Of a stretch of 64,000 nucleotides of DNA, positions 27,211-36,487 are shown piece after piece (position 1 is the first letter of the stretch; each line of letters starts with the position of its first letter). Source of the DNA: Thermoplasmatales archaeon (GTDB lineage Archaea; Thermoplasmatota; Thermoplasmata; Thermoplasmatales; Thermoplasmataceae). Location: NCBI GenBank assembly GCA_014874365.1, contig JACWAH010000002.1:28627-92626 (forward strand), given 5' to 3'. The notes under the pieces are model-generated. The model searched no databases. It saw only the letters and a list, made by a program, of their open reading frames with translations, and had not been told where the DNA came from. The position numbers and the translations under genes are program-made.

Positions 27211-27651
27211 GTGAAAATGCTCCTTGCCTATGACGGCACACCCCCGGCAAAATGCGCACTCAAATTCCTGTCTGGCTTTTGCCAGGCAATCGAACGCTTA
27301 CTGGTACTGTACGTCATACCGCCTGTTATTAGTTCGTCCGTAGCTTTTGACTCGTTCATTCCTTCTTCAGTATTCCAGGGCCAGGCTGAGATAGCCTCAG
27401 GAATCCTGGACATGGCGAAAAAGCAGGCTGAAGAGTATAAACTCAAAGCTGAATTCCAGTCGATTGACGCTGCCGGTGACCTGGTTCCCCGGGTAATATA
27501 CAAAGTGGCAAAGGAAAATGGAATGGATACAATAGTTACAGGGACCAGAAGGCTTAAGGGACTCAGCAAAGTTATACTTGGATCTGTGAGTTCTGAATTG
27601 ATCTCGCTTTCTGATATACCCGTATTGACGGTTCCTCGCACCGAGGACTGA
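27211..27651 (+). CDS. Universal stress protein (UspA family)
   Basis: This 146-residue single-domain Usp protein has MLLAYDGTPPAK at the N-terminus and the nucleotide-binding region TGTRRLKGLSKVILGSVSSEL near residue 112 (partly quoted), matching the G-x2-G-x9-G-S/T pattern of ATP-binding members. GTG at 27211 lies 25 nt after a TATA-like TATTATTAAC; ATG at 27217 is an alternative. It follows the chaperone operon, probably under its own promoter. Confidence 0.9.
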   Translation: MKMLLAYDGTPPAKCALKFLSGFCQAIERLLVLYVIPPVISSSVAFDSFIPSSVFQGQAEIASGILDMAKKQAEEYKLKAEFQSIDAAGDLVPRVIYKVAKENGMDTIVTGTRRLKGLSKVILGSVSSELISLSDIPVLTVPRTED

Positions 27652-27687
27652 AACAGTTTTATATCTCTCTATAATCAACCGGGGCAA

Positions 27688-27927
27688 ATGGGTAGTATAA
27701 GACCTTCTAACGTCAAGAGAATTGCAGAGAAGCTTGTCAGCAACCATGCAACTCTTTTCAATAACGATTTTCACCACAACCGCGAGATTTTAAAAGTTGC
27801 AGGGAAGGATATGACGAAGAAGACTCTTAACGCAGTTTCCGGATACGTGACCAGATTTGTGATAAAGAAGGAAAGCAGGCTGAAGAAAGAGATGGAAGAT
27901 TATTCGCCTGCTGAAGAGAATTCCTAA
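27688..27927 (+). CDS. rps17e: 30S ribosomal protein eS17
   Basis: The protein has 79 residues and starts MGSIRPSNVKRIAEKLV, the conserved eS17 N-terminus. FNNDFHHNREILK near residue 25 and a basic second half follow. It is an archaeal/eukaryotic small-subunit protein with no bacterial equivalent. A TATA-like stretch (TTTTATATCT, about 27657-27666) lies about 25 nt upstream, so the mRNA is probably leaderless. Confidence 0.93.
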   Translation: MGSIRPSNVKRIAEKLVSNHATLFNNDFHHNREILKVAGKDMTKKTLNAVSGYVTRFVIKKESRLKKEMEDYSPAEENS

Positions 27928-27971
27928 TCACCGGTAAAGCATTAAATTATCTCCTGCGATACGCGGGCATT

Positions 27972-29135
27972 ATGTCGCATTCCTACATTATTTCAGCCGT
28001 CAGGACTCCGATTGGTAAGTTTGGAAGGTCCCTTAGCAAGTTAAAGGCAATGGAACTGGGATCCGTCGCCATAAAGGAAGCAATATCGCGTTCGAAGGTT
28101 GATCCTTCCAGAATTGAGGAAGTAATTCTAGGAAATGTGATTCAGGCAGGTAATGGCCAGAATCCCGCTGGACAGGCATCCACTCTCGCAGGATTGAGTG
28201 ACACAGTCGTAAAGAACACTGTAAACACAGTATGTGCTTCGGGAATGCTTGCAGTTGAAAACGCAGACAGGGAAATTTCGCTGGGAGAAAAGGACCTGAT
28301 AGTTGCTGGCGGGATGGAAAGCATGAGCAATGCACCACTGTTGCTCCCGCCTGAGCTAAGATGGGGGCCAAAGCAGCTCCTGTACAAGAATTTCAAGCTC
28401 GATGATTCCATGCTGAAAGACGGGCTGATGGATGCGTTCTATTTTGAACATATGGGAACCTCCGCAGAAATTACCGGGAAAAAGTATTCCATCACGAGGG
28501 AAATGGTAGATCAATTCGCTGTAAGGAGCCAGAGACTCGCAATAAAAGCTACAGAATCCGGAGCAATGCAAAAAGAAATCGTGAAAATGGATAACCTGGC
28601 CAAAGACGAAGGTTTGAGAAACACCAGCATGCAGGACCTGGCCAAGTTACAACCAGCGTTCGACAGAAACGGCATCCTGACTGCCGGAAATTCCTCACAG
28701 CTTTCTGATGGTGCTTCTGCACTGGTCCTGGCTTCTGAAAAAGCAGTTAACGAATATGGCCTCAAGCCCGTTGCGAAAATAGAAGGGTATTCCTCGGCGT
28801 CCCTGAACTCAAGGGATTTTGTCGAAGCCCCAATCCCTGCAACTAAGTTTCTTCTGGAAAAACTCAAAAGGAAGATAGACGACTATGATCTGGTTGAGCA
28901 TAACGAAGCTTTTGCCATCGCGTCCATTGTAGTCCAGTATGAGCTTAAAATCCAGGAAGACCGGTTCAACGTTTATGGCGGAGCTATTGCATTGGGCCAC
29001 CCGTTAGGAAACAGCGGTTCGAGAATCATGGTGACACTCATAAACGCGTTGCAACAGAACAAAGGCAGATACGGGCTCGCAACACTCTGCCATGGTGGTG
29101 GAGGAGCACATACCATTTCGATTGAAATACTATGA
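27972..29135 (+). CDS. Acetyl-CoA C-acetyltransferase (thiolase)
   Basis: This is a 387-residue thiolase of the bacterial/degradative type with all active-site motifs: nucleophile Cys in NTVCASGM near residue 85, His in EHNEAFAIAS near 314, and CHGGGGAHT near residue 375. It condenses or cleaves acetoacetyl-CoA. It is not next to HMG-CoA synthase, unlike the archaeal mevalonate thiolases. With the enoyl-CoA hydratase 2 kb downstream it could serve short-chain acyl-CoA metabolism. Confidence 0.93.
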   Translation: MSHSYIISAVRTPIGKFGRSLSKLKAMELGSVAIKEAISRSKVDPSRIEEVILGNVIQAGNGQNPAGQASTLAGLSDTVVKNTVNTVCASGMLAVENADREISLGEKDLIVAGGMESMSNAPLLLPPELRWGPKQLLYKNFKLDDSMLKDGLMDAFYFEHMGTSAEITGKKYSITREMVDQFAVRSQRLAIKATESGAMQKEIVKMDNLAKDEGLRNTSMQDLAKLQPAFDRNGILTAGNSSQLSDGASALVLASEKAVNEYGLKPVAKIEGYSSASLNSRDFVEAPIPATKFLLEKLKRKIDDYDLVEHNEAFAIASIVVQYELKIQEDRFNVYGGAIALGHPLGNSGSRIMVTLINALQQNKGRYGLATLCHGGGGAHTISIEIL

Positions 29136-29177
29136 AGTCATAAGCGCTCAAAATTAGAGAATTATGGTGAATTCCCC

Positions 29178-30086
29178 ATGGGCGAAATCATAAAAGTGAA
29201 TAATCTTAAGAAATCCTACGGTAAACTGAGTGCAGTCAGGGGAATATCATTTCACGTTAATTCCGGTGAAGTCTTCAGCCTGCTTGGCCCTAATGGTGCC
29301 GGGAAAACCACAACTGTAGAAATACTTGAAGGTGTCAGGAAAAGAACATCAGGAGTTGTGAGTGTGCTAGGTCAGGATCCGGAACGCATAACTGAATCTT
29401 TCAGGAAACGCGTAGGAATTCTGCCTCAGGATTTCAATTTCCTTGAAAGATGCACTGCGAATGAGGCACTGGAATTCTACATTGGTTCTCTGGACAGCAG
29501 CCTGAAACCTGACGAACTGCTTAAAACGGTTGAGCTTTCCGATAAGAAGAACGTGTATTTTTCCCGGCTTTCCGGAGGACAGAAGCAGAAACTCGGAATA
29601 GCACTTGCTCTCAGCAACGACCCTGAACTGATCTTCCTGGACGAACCCACTGCGGGCCTGGATCCACTATCCAGGCGGTCGATCCAGGAAGTGATGAGGA
29701 ACCTGAGGTCACTGGGAAAGACTATCTTTCTCACCACTCATTATCTGGAGGAAGCTGAGAAACTTGCGGATAGGGTCGCAATAATAAATTTTGGAATGAT
29801 TGTTGACGAGGGAACGCCGGAAGAACTGGTGCAGAAGAACAAGACCAGTGATATGCTGGTAGTCACCGTTCAGGACGGTGTCAGTCTTTCAGGAGTATTG
29901 CCTTCATTGGCCAGGGAGAAAAGCAAGGGTGTTTACGAGATGCCAATCAAGAGTAATGATGATTTATTCCTGGTTTTGGATTCCATCTCGAAGAGCAGAA
30001 TCCCGGTAAACAACATTTCCCTGGTCAGGGAAAATCTCGAGGATGTATTCATGAGAATCGTGGGGGCTGAAGAAAATGAATCTTAA
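29178..30086 (+). CDS. ABC-2 exporter ATP-binding protein
   Basis: The 302-residue protein has Walker A GPNGAGKTT near residue 38, signature LSGGQKQKLG near 132, Walker B LIFLDEPTAGLDP near 152 and switch His in TTHYLEEAE near 190. The tail after about residue 225 is a DrrA-like regulatory extension. It pairs with the permease that overlaps it by 11 bp. Substrates of such pairs include drugs, lipids and polysaccharides; the sequence does not show which applies here. Confidence 0.94.
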   Translation: MGEIIKVNNLKKSYGKLSAVRGISFHVNSGEVFSLLGPNGAGKTTTVEILEGVRKRTSGVVSVLGQDPERITESFRKRVGILPQDFNFLERCTANEALEFYIGSLDSSLKPDELLKTVELSDKKNVYFSRLSGGQKQKLGIALALSNDPELIFLDEPTAGLDPLSRRSIQEVMRNLRSLGKTIFLTTHYLEEAEKLADRVAIINFGMIVDEGTPEELVQKNKTSDMLVVTVQDGVSLSGVLPSLAREKSKGVYEMPIKSNDDLFLVLDSISKSRIPVNNISLVRENLEDVFMRIVGAEENES

Positions 30087-31167
30087 ACGAATCCTTCTGT
30101 ATTTGCGGCTTCACATCAAGCTCTTTTCCAGAACCAGGAGCGGACCGTTCTTTCTGATAATTTTCCCTGTGATACTCATGCTGCTTTTTGGATCTATATT
30201 TGGTTCAAGCAGTATAGGAAAGGAATCCCTCGCCGTCCAGAATGACGGGCCCAGTTCTGCATACATTACTGGTTCACTGAAAGCAATAAATGAATCAGGA
30301 CTCTTTAATGTATACATGGTCCCCGCCGGCCAGAGCCTCTCCAGTTACATGAAGTCAAATTCCGTCAGCATTGGCATCAGCTTCCCCAGTAACTTTTCCG
30401 CAAATCTCGCAAATCATTCGGCTGGAGTACAGTATTATTCTGAGCCGGGGGATCAGGCCGCTTCAACCTATGAACCGGTATTGATCAACCTGATTCTTGC
30501 AGGAACCGGATCTACCTCAGCAATTGTAACTGCGCAGCCCGTATCCGTATCAGGACTTGGGAAACCCGTGGATTACTACATTCCTGCGCTCATAGGTTAT
30601 ACTATCATAAACGGAATATTTTCAATGGTGTACGTTGTCCCGAATTACAGGAAGGACAGGATTTTCAGGCAACTTTCTTTTGCCAATTTAACAAAGTCAG
30701 AATGGTTAACGGCTACCACGCTTTTCTATGTTGTAACCACATTTCTTTCTGACCTGATAATTTTCGGGATCGGTGTACTCGTGTTCGGAATTTCCTTGCA
30801 GGTTACACTGCTGGGCGTTGCGCTTTCTGCGGTGGTAATAGTATCCGGACTCTTACTGTTCACTGCCATTGGCCTGCTTGCAGGTTTGTATACCAGGGAT
30901 GAAGAAAGCGCAGCTTTAGCTGCAAATGTCATATTCTTCCCTATGCTCTTCCTGTCCGGCGTATTTTACCCTATATCGGTAATGCCCGGTTACCTGCAGA
31001 CGGTAGCTTATCTCCTTCCGCTGACCTATTTTAACCTGACATTAAAGAGCATTCTCCTGTACAACTCCATAGGGCCCGTATTGCTCCAGATTGGACTTAT
31101 GGTGCTGGCCGGAATTGTACTGTTTGGGTTATCTGCTTACATAGCCACAAAGAAGATCGAAGGATGA
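30076..31167 (+). CDS. ABC-2 exporter permease
   Basis: This protein of 363 residues has one N-terminal membrane segment (about 20-42), a large extracytoplasmic region (about 45-165) and five more membrane segments near the C-terminus. LFLSGVFYPISVMPGYLQ near residue 295 is the typical ABC-2 motif before the last segments. It is the membrane partner of the upstream ATPase (11-bp overlap). Confidence 0.9.
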   Translation: MNLKRILLYLRLHIKLFSRTRSGPFFLIIFPVILMLLFGSIFGSSSIGKESLAVQNDGPSSAYITGSLKAINESGLFNVYMVPAGQSLSSYMKSNSVSIGISFPSNFSANLANHSAGVQYYSEPGDQAASTYEPVLINLILAGTGSTSAIVTAQPVSVSGLGKPVDYYIPALIGYTIINGIFSMVYVVPNYRKDRIFRQLSFANLTKSEWLTATTLFYVVTTFLSDLIIFGIGVLVFGISLQVTLLGVALSAVVIVSGLLLFTAIGLLAGLYTRDEESAALAANVIFFPMLFLSGVFYPISVMPGYLQTVAYLLPLTYFNLTLKSILLYNSIGPVLLQIGLMVLAGIVLFGLSAYIATKKIEG

Positions 31168-31195
31168 GTTTTAACCATTGAAATGATCTCCTGCC

Positions 31196-31951
31196 ATGGT
31201 AGGAAAATCTGTTAATGGGATAGAAGTCCAGGAACGGGATGGAATAAGAATTATTTCGATCAGGAAAGACAATAAACTCAATCCCCTGGACGCAGACACT
31301 CTTGAGGAGATTGCCAACAACCTGAGATCAAAACCCATGGTAACGGTGATTGAAGGAAGCGAGAAGGCTTTTTCAGCTGGAGCAAATATAAAGGAATTCC
31401 AGAAACTGAAACCTGAGGAGGCTTATCATTTCGCCATAAGGGGACAGATTGCACTTGACTACATCGCATCATATGAAAGGCCTGTTATTGCAGCTATCAG
31501 GGGATTTGCGCTTGGAGGCGGGTTCGAGCTTGCTCTCTCGTGCGACATGAGAGTCTGCTCACCGGGAACAAAGATGGCTCTTCCGGAAGTCACTCTTGGA
31601 ATTCTTCCCGGGTGGGGAGGAACCCAGCGACTGAGGCACTCGATTGGGCAGACTCGTGCCTTTGAAATTGTTACAACCGGACGGATGGTTGAGGCTGATG
31701 AAGCATTATCACTTGGCATAATTAACTCCATTGAAGAGGATCCTGAAAAGGCTGCTATAGCTCTGGCAATCAACTATTCCAGGAGCGCACTTGTTTCTGT
31801 CGCAGCCATAAAGAAGCTGGTAAGGGGCAAAACATATGATCTTTTTGATGCCGAAAAAGAGGCGTTTGGCAAGATTTTCGAGACCGAGGACTACAGGGAA
31901 GGGGTAAAAGCTTTTATTGAAAAAAGGAAACCGGTGTTTAAGGGCAGGTAG
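31196..31951 (+). CDS. Enoyl-CoA hydratase/isomerase (crotonase family)
   Basis: The protein has 251 residues with AFSAGANIKEFQ near residue 58 (first oxyanion hole), GFALGGGFELALSCDMR near 101 (second oxyanion hole) and LPEVTLGILPGWGGTQRL near 126, which holds the catalytic Glu of hydratases. It adds water to enoyl-CoA. It follows the ABC exporter by 28 nt and may be co-transcribed. It is convergent with the cysteine synthase gene. Confidence 0.92.
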   Translation: MVGKSVNGIEVQERDGIRIISIRKDNKLNPLDADTLEEIANNLRSKPMVTVIEGSEKAFSAGANIKEFQKLKPEEAYHFAIRGQIALDYIASYERPVIAAIRGFALGGGFELALSCDMRVCSPGTKMALPEVTLGILPGWGGTQRLRHSIGQTRAFEIVTTGRMVEADEALSLGIINSIEEDPEKAAIALAINYSRSALVSVAAIKKLVRGKTYDLFDAEKEAFGKIFETEDYREGVKAFIEKRKPVFKGR

Positions 31952-31977
31952 ATTCCGCGTTTTTTGGAATGGAATAA

Positions 31978-32916
31978 CTAAATTCCATGCTTTTGATAAA
32001 TTGACCTGTATTTCTCAGGCCCGTCCGGAAATATGGTCAGGACAGTACCAGCCTTCAAACGCCTGGCTACCTTCATGCTGGCCATGTAGTTTGCCCCGGA
32101 TGACAGTCCAACTTCATAACCGAGTTCCTTAAGCTCCCTGACACCATCAAAGGCAATCTTGTCACTAACGCTTACCCAGTCGTCGATCAAATTCCTGTTC
32201 GATTCGATGATTCTCGGCACCCTGGATGCCTTGAGATTTTTCAATCCCTGTATGTGATGATTGGGACCCGGCTCGGCCGCGGTAACTTTCGTTTTCCAGT
32301 TTATCTCTTTCAGGTACATACCCAGCCCCATTATTGTTCCACCCGTCCCAATTCCAGTTACGAGATGATCAATAACCTTCTCTTTGCTTGATATTTCTGG
32401 CCCGGTCGTATGATAATGACTCCTGAAGTTTGATGGATTGGAATATTGGTCCAGGTTGACATACCTTTCAGGATCGTCTCTCATTAACTCCTCCAGGCGC
32501 TTTAATGCACCATCGATGTTGATCTTGCCCATCCTGCTGTTTTGGTCCTCCACCTCAATGATGTTTTGATGAGAATCCTTCAGGACTTTCTTTGTTTCGA
32601 CGCTGCTGGAAGCCGGTACCAGTATGGTGGCCTTAAGCCCGAGAATTCTTGAAATATAAGCAAGAGCGATCCCTGTATTACCGGAGCTTGCCTCGATAAC
32701 TTCCTTTCCTCCGGCCATTTTTCCTTCTTTCATTGCAACGCTCAACATGAAGAACGCAGGCCTGTCCTTTACGGAGCCAAATTTGTTGTAGGACTCAAAT
32801 TTTGCAACTACCCTGACATCACCACGGCAGTATATTTCCCTGATGGGTGTATTTCCTATGCCATTGCTATAGGCCATCTTGCCGATAGTCCTGTACACCT
32901 CGTCATTCACAATCAT
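31978..32916 (-). CDS. Cysteine synthase / PLP-dependent beta-synthase
   Basis: The protein has 312 residues from ATG at 32916; a GTG at 32940 is also in frame. The PLP Lys lies in FGSVKDRPAF near residue 48, EASSGNTGIALAY near 76 is the substrate loop, and GTGGTIMGLGMYL near 185 binds the PLP phosphate. It makes cysteine from O-acetyl- or O-phosphoserine and sulfide; a cystathionine beta-synthase role is possible, but there is no CBS domain pair at the C-terminus. A ribosome-binding GGGA lies just before the ATG. Confidence 0.9.
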   Translation of the reverse strand: MIVNDEVYRTIGKMAYSNGIGNTPIREIYCRGDVRVVAKFESYNKFGSVKDRPAFFMLSVAMKEGKMAGGKEVIEASSGNTGIALAYISRILGLKATILVPASSSVETKKVLKDSHQNIIEVEDQNSRMGKINIDGALKRLEELMRDDPERYVNLDQYSNPSNFRSHYHTTGPEISSKEKVIDHLVTGIGTGGTIMGLGMYLKEINWKTKVTAAEPGPNHHIQGLKNLKASRVPRIIESNRNLIDDWVSVSDKIAFDGVRELKELGYEVGLSSGANYMASMKVARRLKAGTVLTIFPDGPEKYRSIYQKHGI

Positions 32917-33019
32917 AATTTCCCAGTATTCAATTTCCACTCGATTATTAACTGCTTTGTTTCATATGCGACAAGGGAAAATAAGATAATTGGGCTTATC
33001 CAAACAGGTGCAAGGTTCC

Positions 33020-33838
33020 TTACTCAACAGACCATTCTGTTTTCAGGGAAAACATCCCTCTGAACGTTTTGCCTGCTCCAAGGCCAATTAGTCCCATTCC
33101 ATTGTTGAAGCAATCCGGGGCACCGGTCATTGGTTCAACGGCAATTGATTTACCTTCACAATATTTTCCATCGTAAAGCATGAAATATGGCATTTTTTCT
33201 GTGTTGAGAATAATCTTATGGTCTCCAAGATGAATATTCAGTGCTTCACTTGCAATAAATGGGTTATCATATCCCCCTGGCCGGGGCAATATCTCATTTA
33301 TGGGGCCCAAAAACTTGCCTGTGGGAAAATATCCTCCAAGACAATTGACCTCCTTCATGTTATTTGATTCAATTTTCCAGTCTCCACTGAAATAAAGATA
33401 TGGATGAGCACCTATCATCAGAGGGCCAGTTTTTTCCGATTCGTTTTTAACTTTATAACTTATTTTAAATTCGTTTCCGGAGACCGAGTAACTTATCCTT
33501 ACCATGTATACCCAGGGAAAATCATTGCTTGACAGGACCCCTTCAGCAACTATCCCGTTGCCCGATTCAGCCAATTGAAAATCCATGTTCCTTGTCAAGC
33601 CATGAATTGCATTTGGCGGATCATCCGCTCCAAGCTTTATCTCTCTGCCTTCGAAGTTAAAAGTTGCGTTCCTGACCCTGTTCGCAAATGGAATAAGCTG
33701 GGCACAACCACCGTGAGTCTCTTTCTTATCGCTGGCAGGTTTCAGGATGGATCTTCCCTCGTAACGCAGGGTCGAAAGATATGCACCTTTAGAGGAAACA
33801 GAAAACGAGTATTTCCCATGGCTTACGTCAATTTCCAT
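33020..33838 (-). CDS. galM: Aldose 1-epimerase (mutarotase)
   Basis: The 272-residue protein has the galactose mutarotase beta-sandwich. Arg lies in PFANRVRNATF near residue 50, His in NAIHGLTRN near 80, and GAHPYLYF near 143 carries the catalytic His. A Glu in AVEPMTGAPDCFNNGMG near 236 matches the general base. It interconverts alpha and beta sugars. It is divergent from rmlA and faces the sugar-nucleotide cluster. Confidence 0.88.
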   Translation of the reverse strand: MEIDVSHGKYSFSVSSKGAYLSTLRYEGRSILKPASDKKETHGGCAQLIPFANRVRNATFNFEGREIKLGADDPPNAIHGLTRNMDFQLAESGNGIVAEGVLSSNDFPWVYMVRISYSVSGNEFKISYKVKNESEKTGPLMIGAHPYLYFSGDWKIESNNMKEVNCLGGYFPTGKFLGPINEILPRPGGYDNPFIASEALNIHLGDHKIILNTEKMPYFMLYDGKYCEGKSIAVEPMTGAPDCFNNGMGLIGLGAGKTFRGMFSLKTEWSVE

Positions 33839-33964
33839 TCAAATTTGGCATTCCCCCATTGTATTCTAATCTGCCTGTGCCAGAGCGAGATATCCCCAAA
33901 GGAAGAGCAGTGCTTCCCCAAACACGGGCGAAAATCTAAATCTTCATTGCCGCTATGCAGGCAG

Positions 33965-34684
33965 ATGATAGGCATAATATTGGCGGGCGGTACTGGAACA
34001 AGGTTATTGCCACTTACAAAAGTAACCAACAAACATCTTCTTCCGGTCTACGACAAACCAATGATATATTATCCGCTGGAAACTCTGATAAATGCCGGAA
34101 TCAAAGAGATAATAATTGTCACCGGAAAGGAACATGCTGGAAATTTTATGGCGCTTCTTGCGTCCGGGACGGAGTTCGGTGCAAGATTTGCCTACGTGCT
34201 TCAGGAAGGTGCAGGAGGGATTGCTGAGGCGATCGGGCTGACCGAACATTTTGCTGGTGGGGACAGCGTCGTTGTTATGTTGGGTGACAATGTGTTATTC
34301 GACGACATTTCCTCGGAGATAAACTCTTTCAGGGAAGGATGCAAAATTTTCCTGAAAGAAGTACAGGATCCCGAAAGGTTCGGGGTCCCAGAATTTGAAA
34401 GGGATGGCAGGATCATCAATATAGAAGAAAAACCTAAAATACCAAAGAGCAAGTTTGCAGTTACCGGCTTATATATTTATGACTCCACAGTCTTTGACAG
34501 AATAAGAGCGTTGAAACCATCGGCCAGGGGTGAACTCGAGGTTACCGATCTGAACAACGCCTACCTGAAAGATGGAAAACTCAGTTATGGTTTTATTAAA
34601 GGGCAGTGGATTGATGCCGGCACAATTGAAAATTTGCATTTGGCTTCGAACCTGGTGAAGAACAAAACGAGAACCAAAAGCTAG
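33965..34684 (+). CDS. rmlA: Glucose-1-phosphate thymidylyltransferase, short form
   Basis: The true start is ATG at 33965 (MIGIILAGGTGTRLLPLT), giving 239 residues. The open frame continues upstream to 33575, but that part is antisense to galM. The nucleotide-binding GGTGTRLLPLT, NKHLLPVYDKPMIYYP near residue 25, MLGDNVLF near 103 and the Lys in IEEKPKIPKS near 155 are all present. It makes dTDP-glucose from dTTP and glucose-1-phosphate. Bacterial RmlA has about 290 residues, so the C-terminal extension is absent. Its last 4 bp overlap rmlD, tail to tail. Confidence 0.9.
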   Translation: MIGIILAGGTGTRLLPLTKVTNKHLLPVYDKPMIYYPLETLINAGIKEIIIVTGKEHAGNFMALLASGTEFGARFAYVLQEGAGGIAEAIGLTEHFAGGDSVVVMLGDNVLFDDISSEINSFREGCKIFLKEVQDPERFGVPEFERDGRIINIEEKPKIPKSKFAVTGLYIYDSTVFDRIRALKPSARGELEVTDLNNAYLKDGKLSYGFIKGQWIDAGTIENLHLASNLVKNKTRTKS

Positions 34685-35520
34685 TCACCAAGCATTGTTT
34701 CAAGGGAGCTTCCTAAATCCTGTATCTTCAGGATATTTCCCACTTTATACAGATTGAAGCTGGTATCTCTGGGCCTCTTCGCGGTAAATTTGAGATCTGA
34801 GAGCTTGGCCTTACCGATAAGCTCAGCATTAAGGCTGAAACGTTCTGCAACTGCCAATGCAAATTCGTACCTGCTTACCCTGTCCTTTACCCCAAGATGA
34901 AATATTCCTGCAAAGCCTTTTTTTGAACCTGCCTTTATAAATCTTAAAACATCTGCTATATAAGTAGGGTTGGTGAATTGATCTGTAACGACGCTGATCT
35001 TCTTGCCATGCGACAGATTCTCCATAACGTATTCCATAAACGTCTTTTTTCTCCTGGACCAATTCTTGCCGAATGGAGTAGAGATTCTCAGGATTACGTC
35101 TCTGTTGAGATCAACAGCCTTTTCCCCGATGAGTTTGGACTTTCCATATTCGTTTATGGGATTTGGAAAATCGACTTCGCGATAATTCCCATGCTCGCCG
35201 TCGAAAACGTAATCCGTTGATATATGGATTAGTTTGAACCCTGATGTTTTCCCTGCCTGGGCAATGTTTTCTACCAATTTTGCATTCGAAAGGAAGGCAC
35301 TTTCAGGTTCCTTTTCGCAGTTATCGACGTTAGTAAAACCGGCACAGTTGATCACGACATCGTATCTTTGCTTGCTGAAGAACGACAGGGTTGAATCTGT
35401 TTTCCGCATATCGACTATATAGTCATTTTCGTAGGCGTGGGAGGAAACACCATCGGCCCCAAGTCCTCTTTTAAGGAAAGATCCCAGGAAACCGCTTGCG
35501 CCCACTACAAGGTATTTCAT
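34681..35520 (-). CDS. rmlD: dTDP-4-dehydrorhamnose reductase
   Basis: This 279-residue short-chain dehydrogenase has Rossmann GASGFLGSFL near residue 7, DYVFDG near 108 and the catalytic YGKSK near 127. It reduces dTDP-4-dehydro-L-rhamnose with NAD(P)H. It overlaps rmlB by 4 bp (ATGA) and is the last gene of the rmlC-rmlB-rmlD operon. Confidence 0.92.
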   Translation of the reverse strand: MKYLVVGASGFLGSFLKRGLGADGVSSHAYENDYIVDMRKTDSTLSFFSKQRYDVVINCAGFTNVDNCEKEPESAFLSNAKLVENIAQAGKTSGFKLIHISTDYVFDGEHGNYREVDFPNPINEYGKSKLIGEKAVDLNRDVILRISTPFGKNWSRRKKTFMEYVMENLSHGKKISVVTDQFTNPTYIADVLRFIKAGSKKGFAGIFHLGVKDRVSRYEFALAVAERFSLNAELIGKAKLSDLKFTAKRPRDTSFNLYKVGNILKIQDLGSSLETMLGD

Positions 35521-36482
35521 TTTGTGACAACCTGTTTCCTTTCATATTTTCTGCGATTATTTATGTAATGGTCAATGGTTGATCTCAGTCCCTGCTCGAA
35601 TGAAATTGCTGGACACCATCCTAACTCTTTCCTGATCTTGGAGCTATCGATTGAATAACGCTCGTCATGGCCTGGCCGGTCCTTTACAAATTCGATCAGG
35701 GTTGTTGGCTTGCCCATTGCCTCAAGAATACAGTTTACCACGCTCAAGTTGCTTTTCTCGCCATCTGCTCCAACGAGGTAGGTTTCGCCCGCCTTTCCCT
35801 TATCGAGGATCAGCTTGATCGCTTCGCAGTGATCTGAAACGTGTATCCAGTCCCTGATTTGTAACCCTGACCCATATATTGGTATTTTCACGTCATTAAG
35901 GGCAGAAATCACAGATTTTGGAATAAGTTTCTCAGGATGCTGATTCGGTCCGTAATTATTGCTGCAGTTCGAGATTGTAGTTTTGAGGCCATAAGTGTTG
36001 AAATAAGCCCGGACAAGGAAATCTGCAGAAGCCTTTGTTGCAGAATATGGGTTTCTCGGATTATAAGGTGTTTTTTCCGTAAACCTATCCGAGCCTTCCG
36101 GATCAAGAGAACCGTACACTTCATCCGTGGATACCTGGTGGAATCTCATATCCAGTTTCCTGCAGATTTCAAGCAGATTGTGAACACCCTTGACATTACT
36201 CTCTATAAATGAGCTGGAATCTTCTATTGACCGGTCCACATGCGACTCAGCGGCAAAATTGACTATACAGTCAGCACCGGAAAAAATGTCCTCATGGCCA
36301 TTAAGAGCGGAGATATCGGCGTTGATGGATTTTATATTAATGCCAGGGTCCAGGTTACTTGGATCTGCGGCATATGTCATCTTGTCCACATTCACGATTT
36401 CTATCCCTTCAATCTTTTCAAAAAGCATGTTGATGAAATTTGAGCCTATAAAACCGAAGCCGCCGGTCACGATTATTTTCAT
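35517..36482 (-). CDS. rmlB: dTDP-glucose 4,6-dehydratase
   Basis: From ATG at 36482 the protein has 321 residues; ATG at 36500 would overlap rmlC and is less likely, as GAGTGA precedes the inner ATG. Rossmann GGFGFIGSN lies near residue 8, the catalytic region is STDEVYGSL near 117, and YSATKASAD near 147 carries Tyr and Lys. It turns dTDP-glucose into dTDP-4-keto-6-deoxyglucose. Confidence 0.94.
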   Translation of the reverse strand: MKIIVTGGFGFIGSNFINMLFEKIEGIEIVNVDKMTYAADPSNLDPGINIKSINADISALNGHEDIFSGADCIVNFAAESHVDRSIEDSSSFIESNVKGVHNLLEICRKLDMRFHQVSTDEVYGSLDPEGSDRFTEKTPYNPRNPYSATKASADFLVRAYFNTYGLKTTISNCSNNYGPNQHPEKLIPKSVISALNDVKIPIYGSGLQIRDWIHVSDHCEAIKLILDKGKAGETYLVGADGEKSNLSVVNCILEAMGKPTTLIEFVKDRPGHDERYSIDSSKIRKELGWCPAISFEQGLRSTIDHYINNRRKYERKQVVTK

Positions 36483-36487
36483 CAGTT

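Noticed and set aside
33575..33964. Upstream extension of the rmlA frame
   Set aside because: It is antisense to galM, and the RmlA family begins at the ATG at 33965 with the nucleotide-binding motif.
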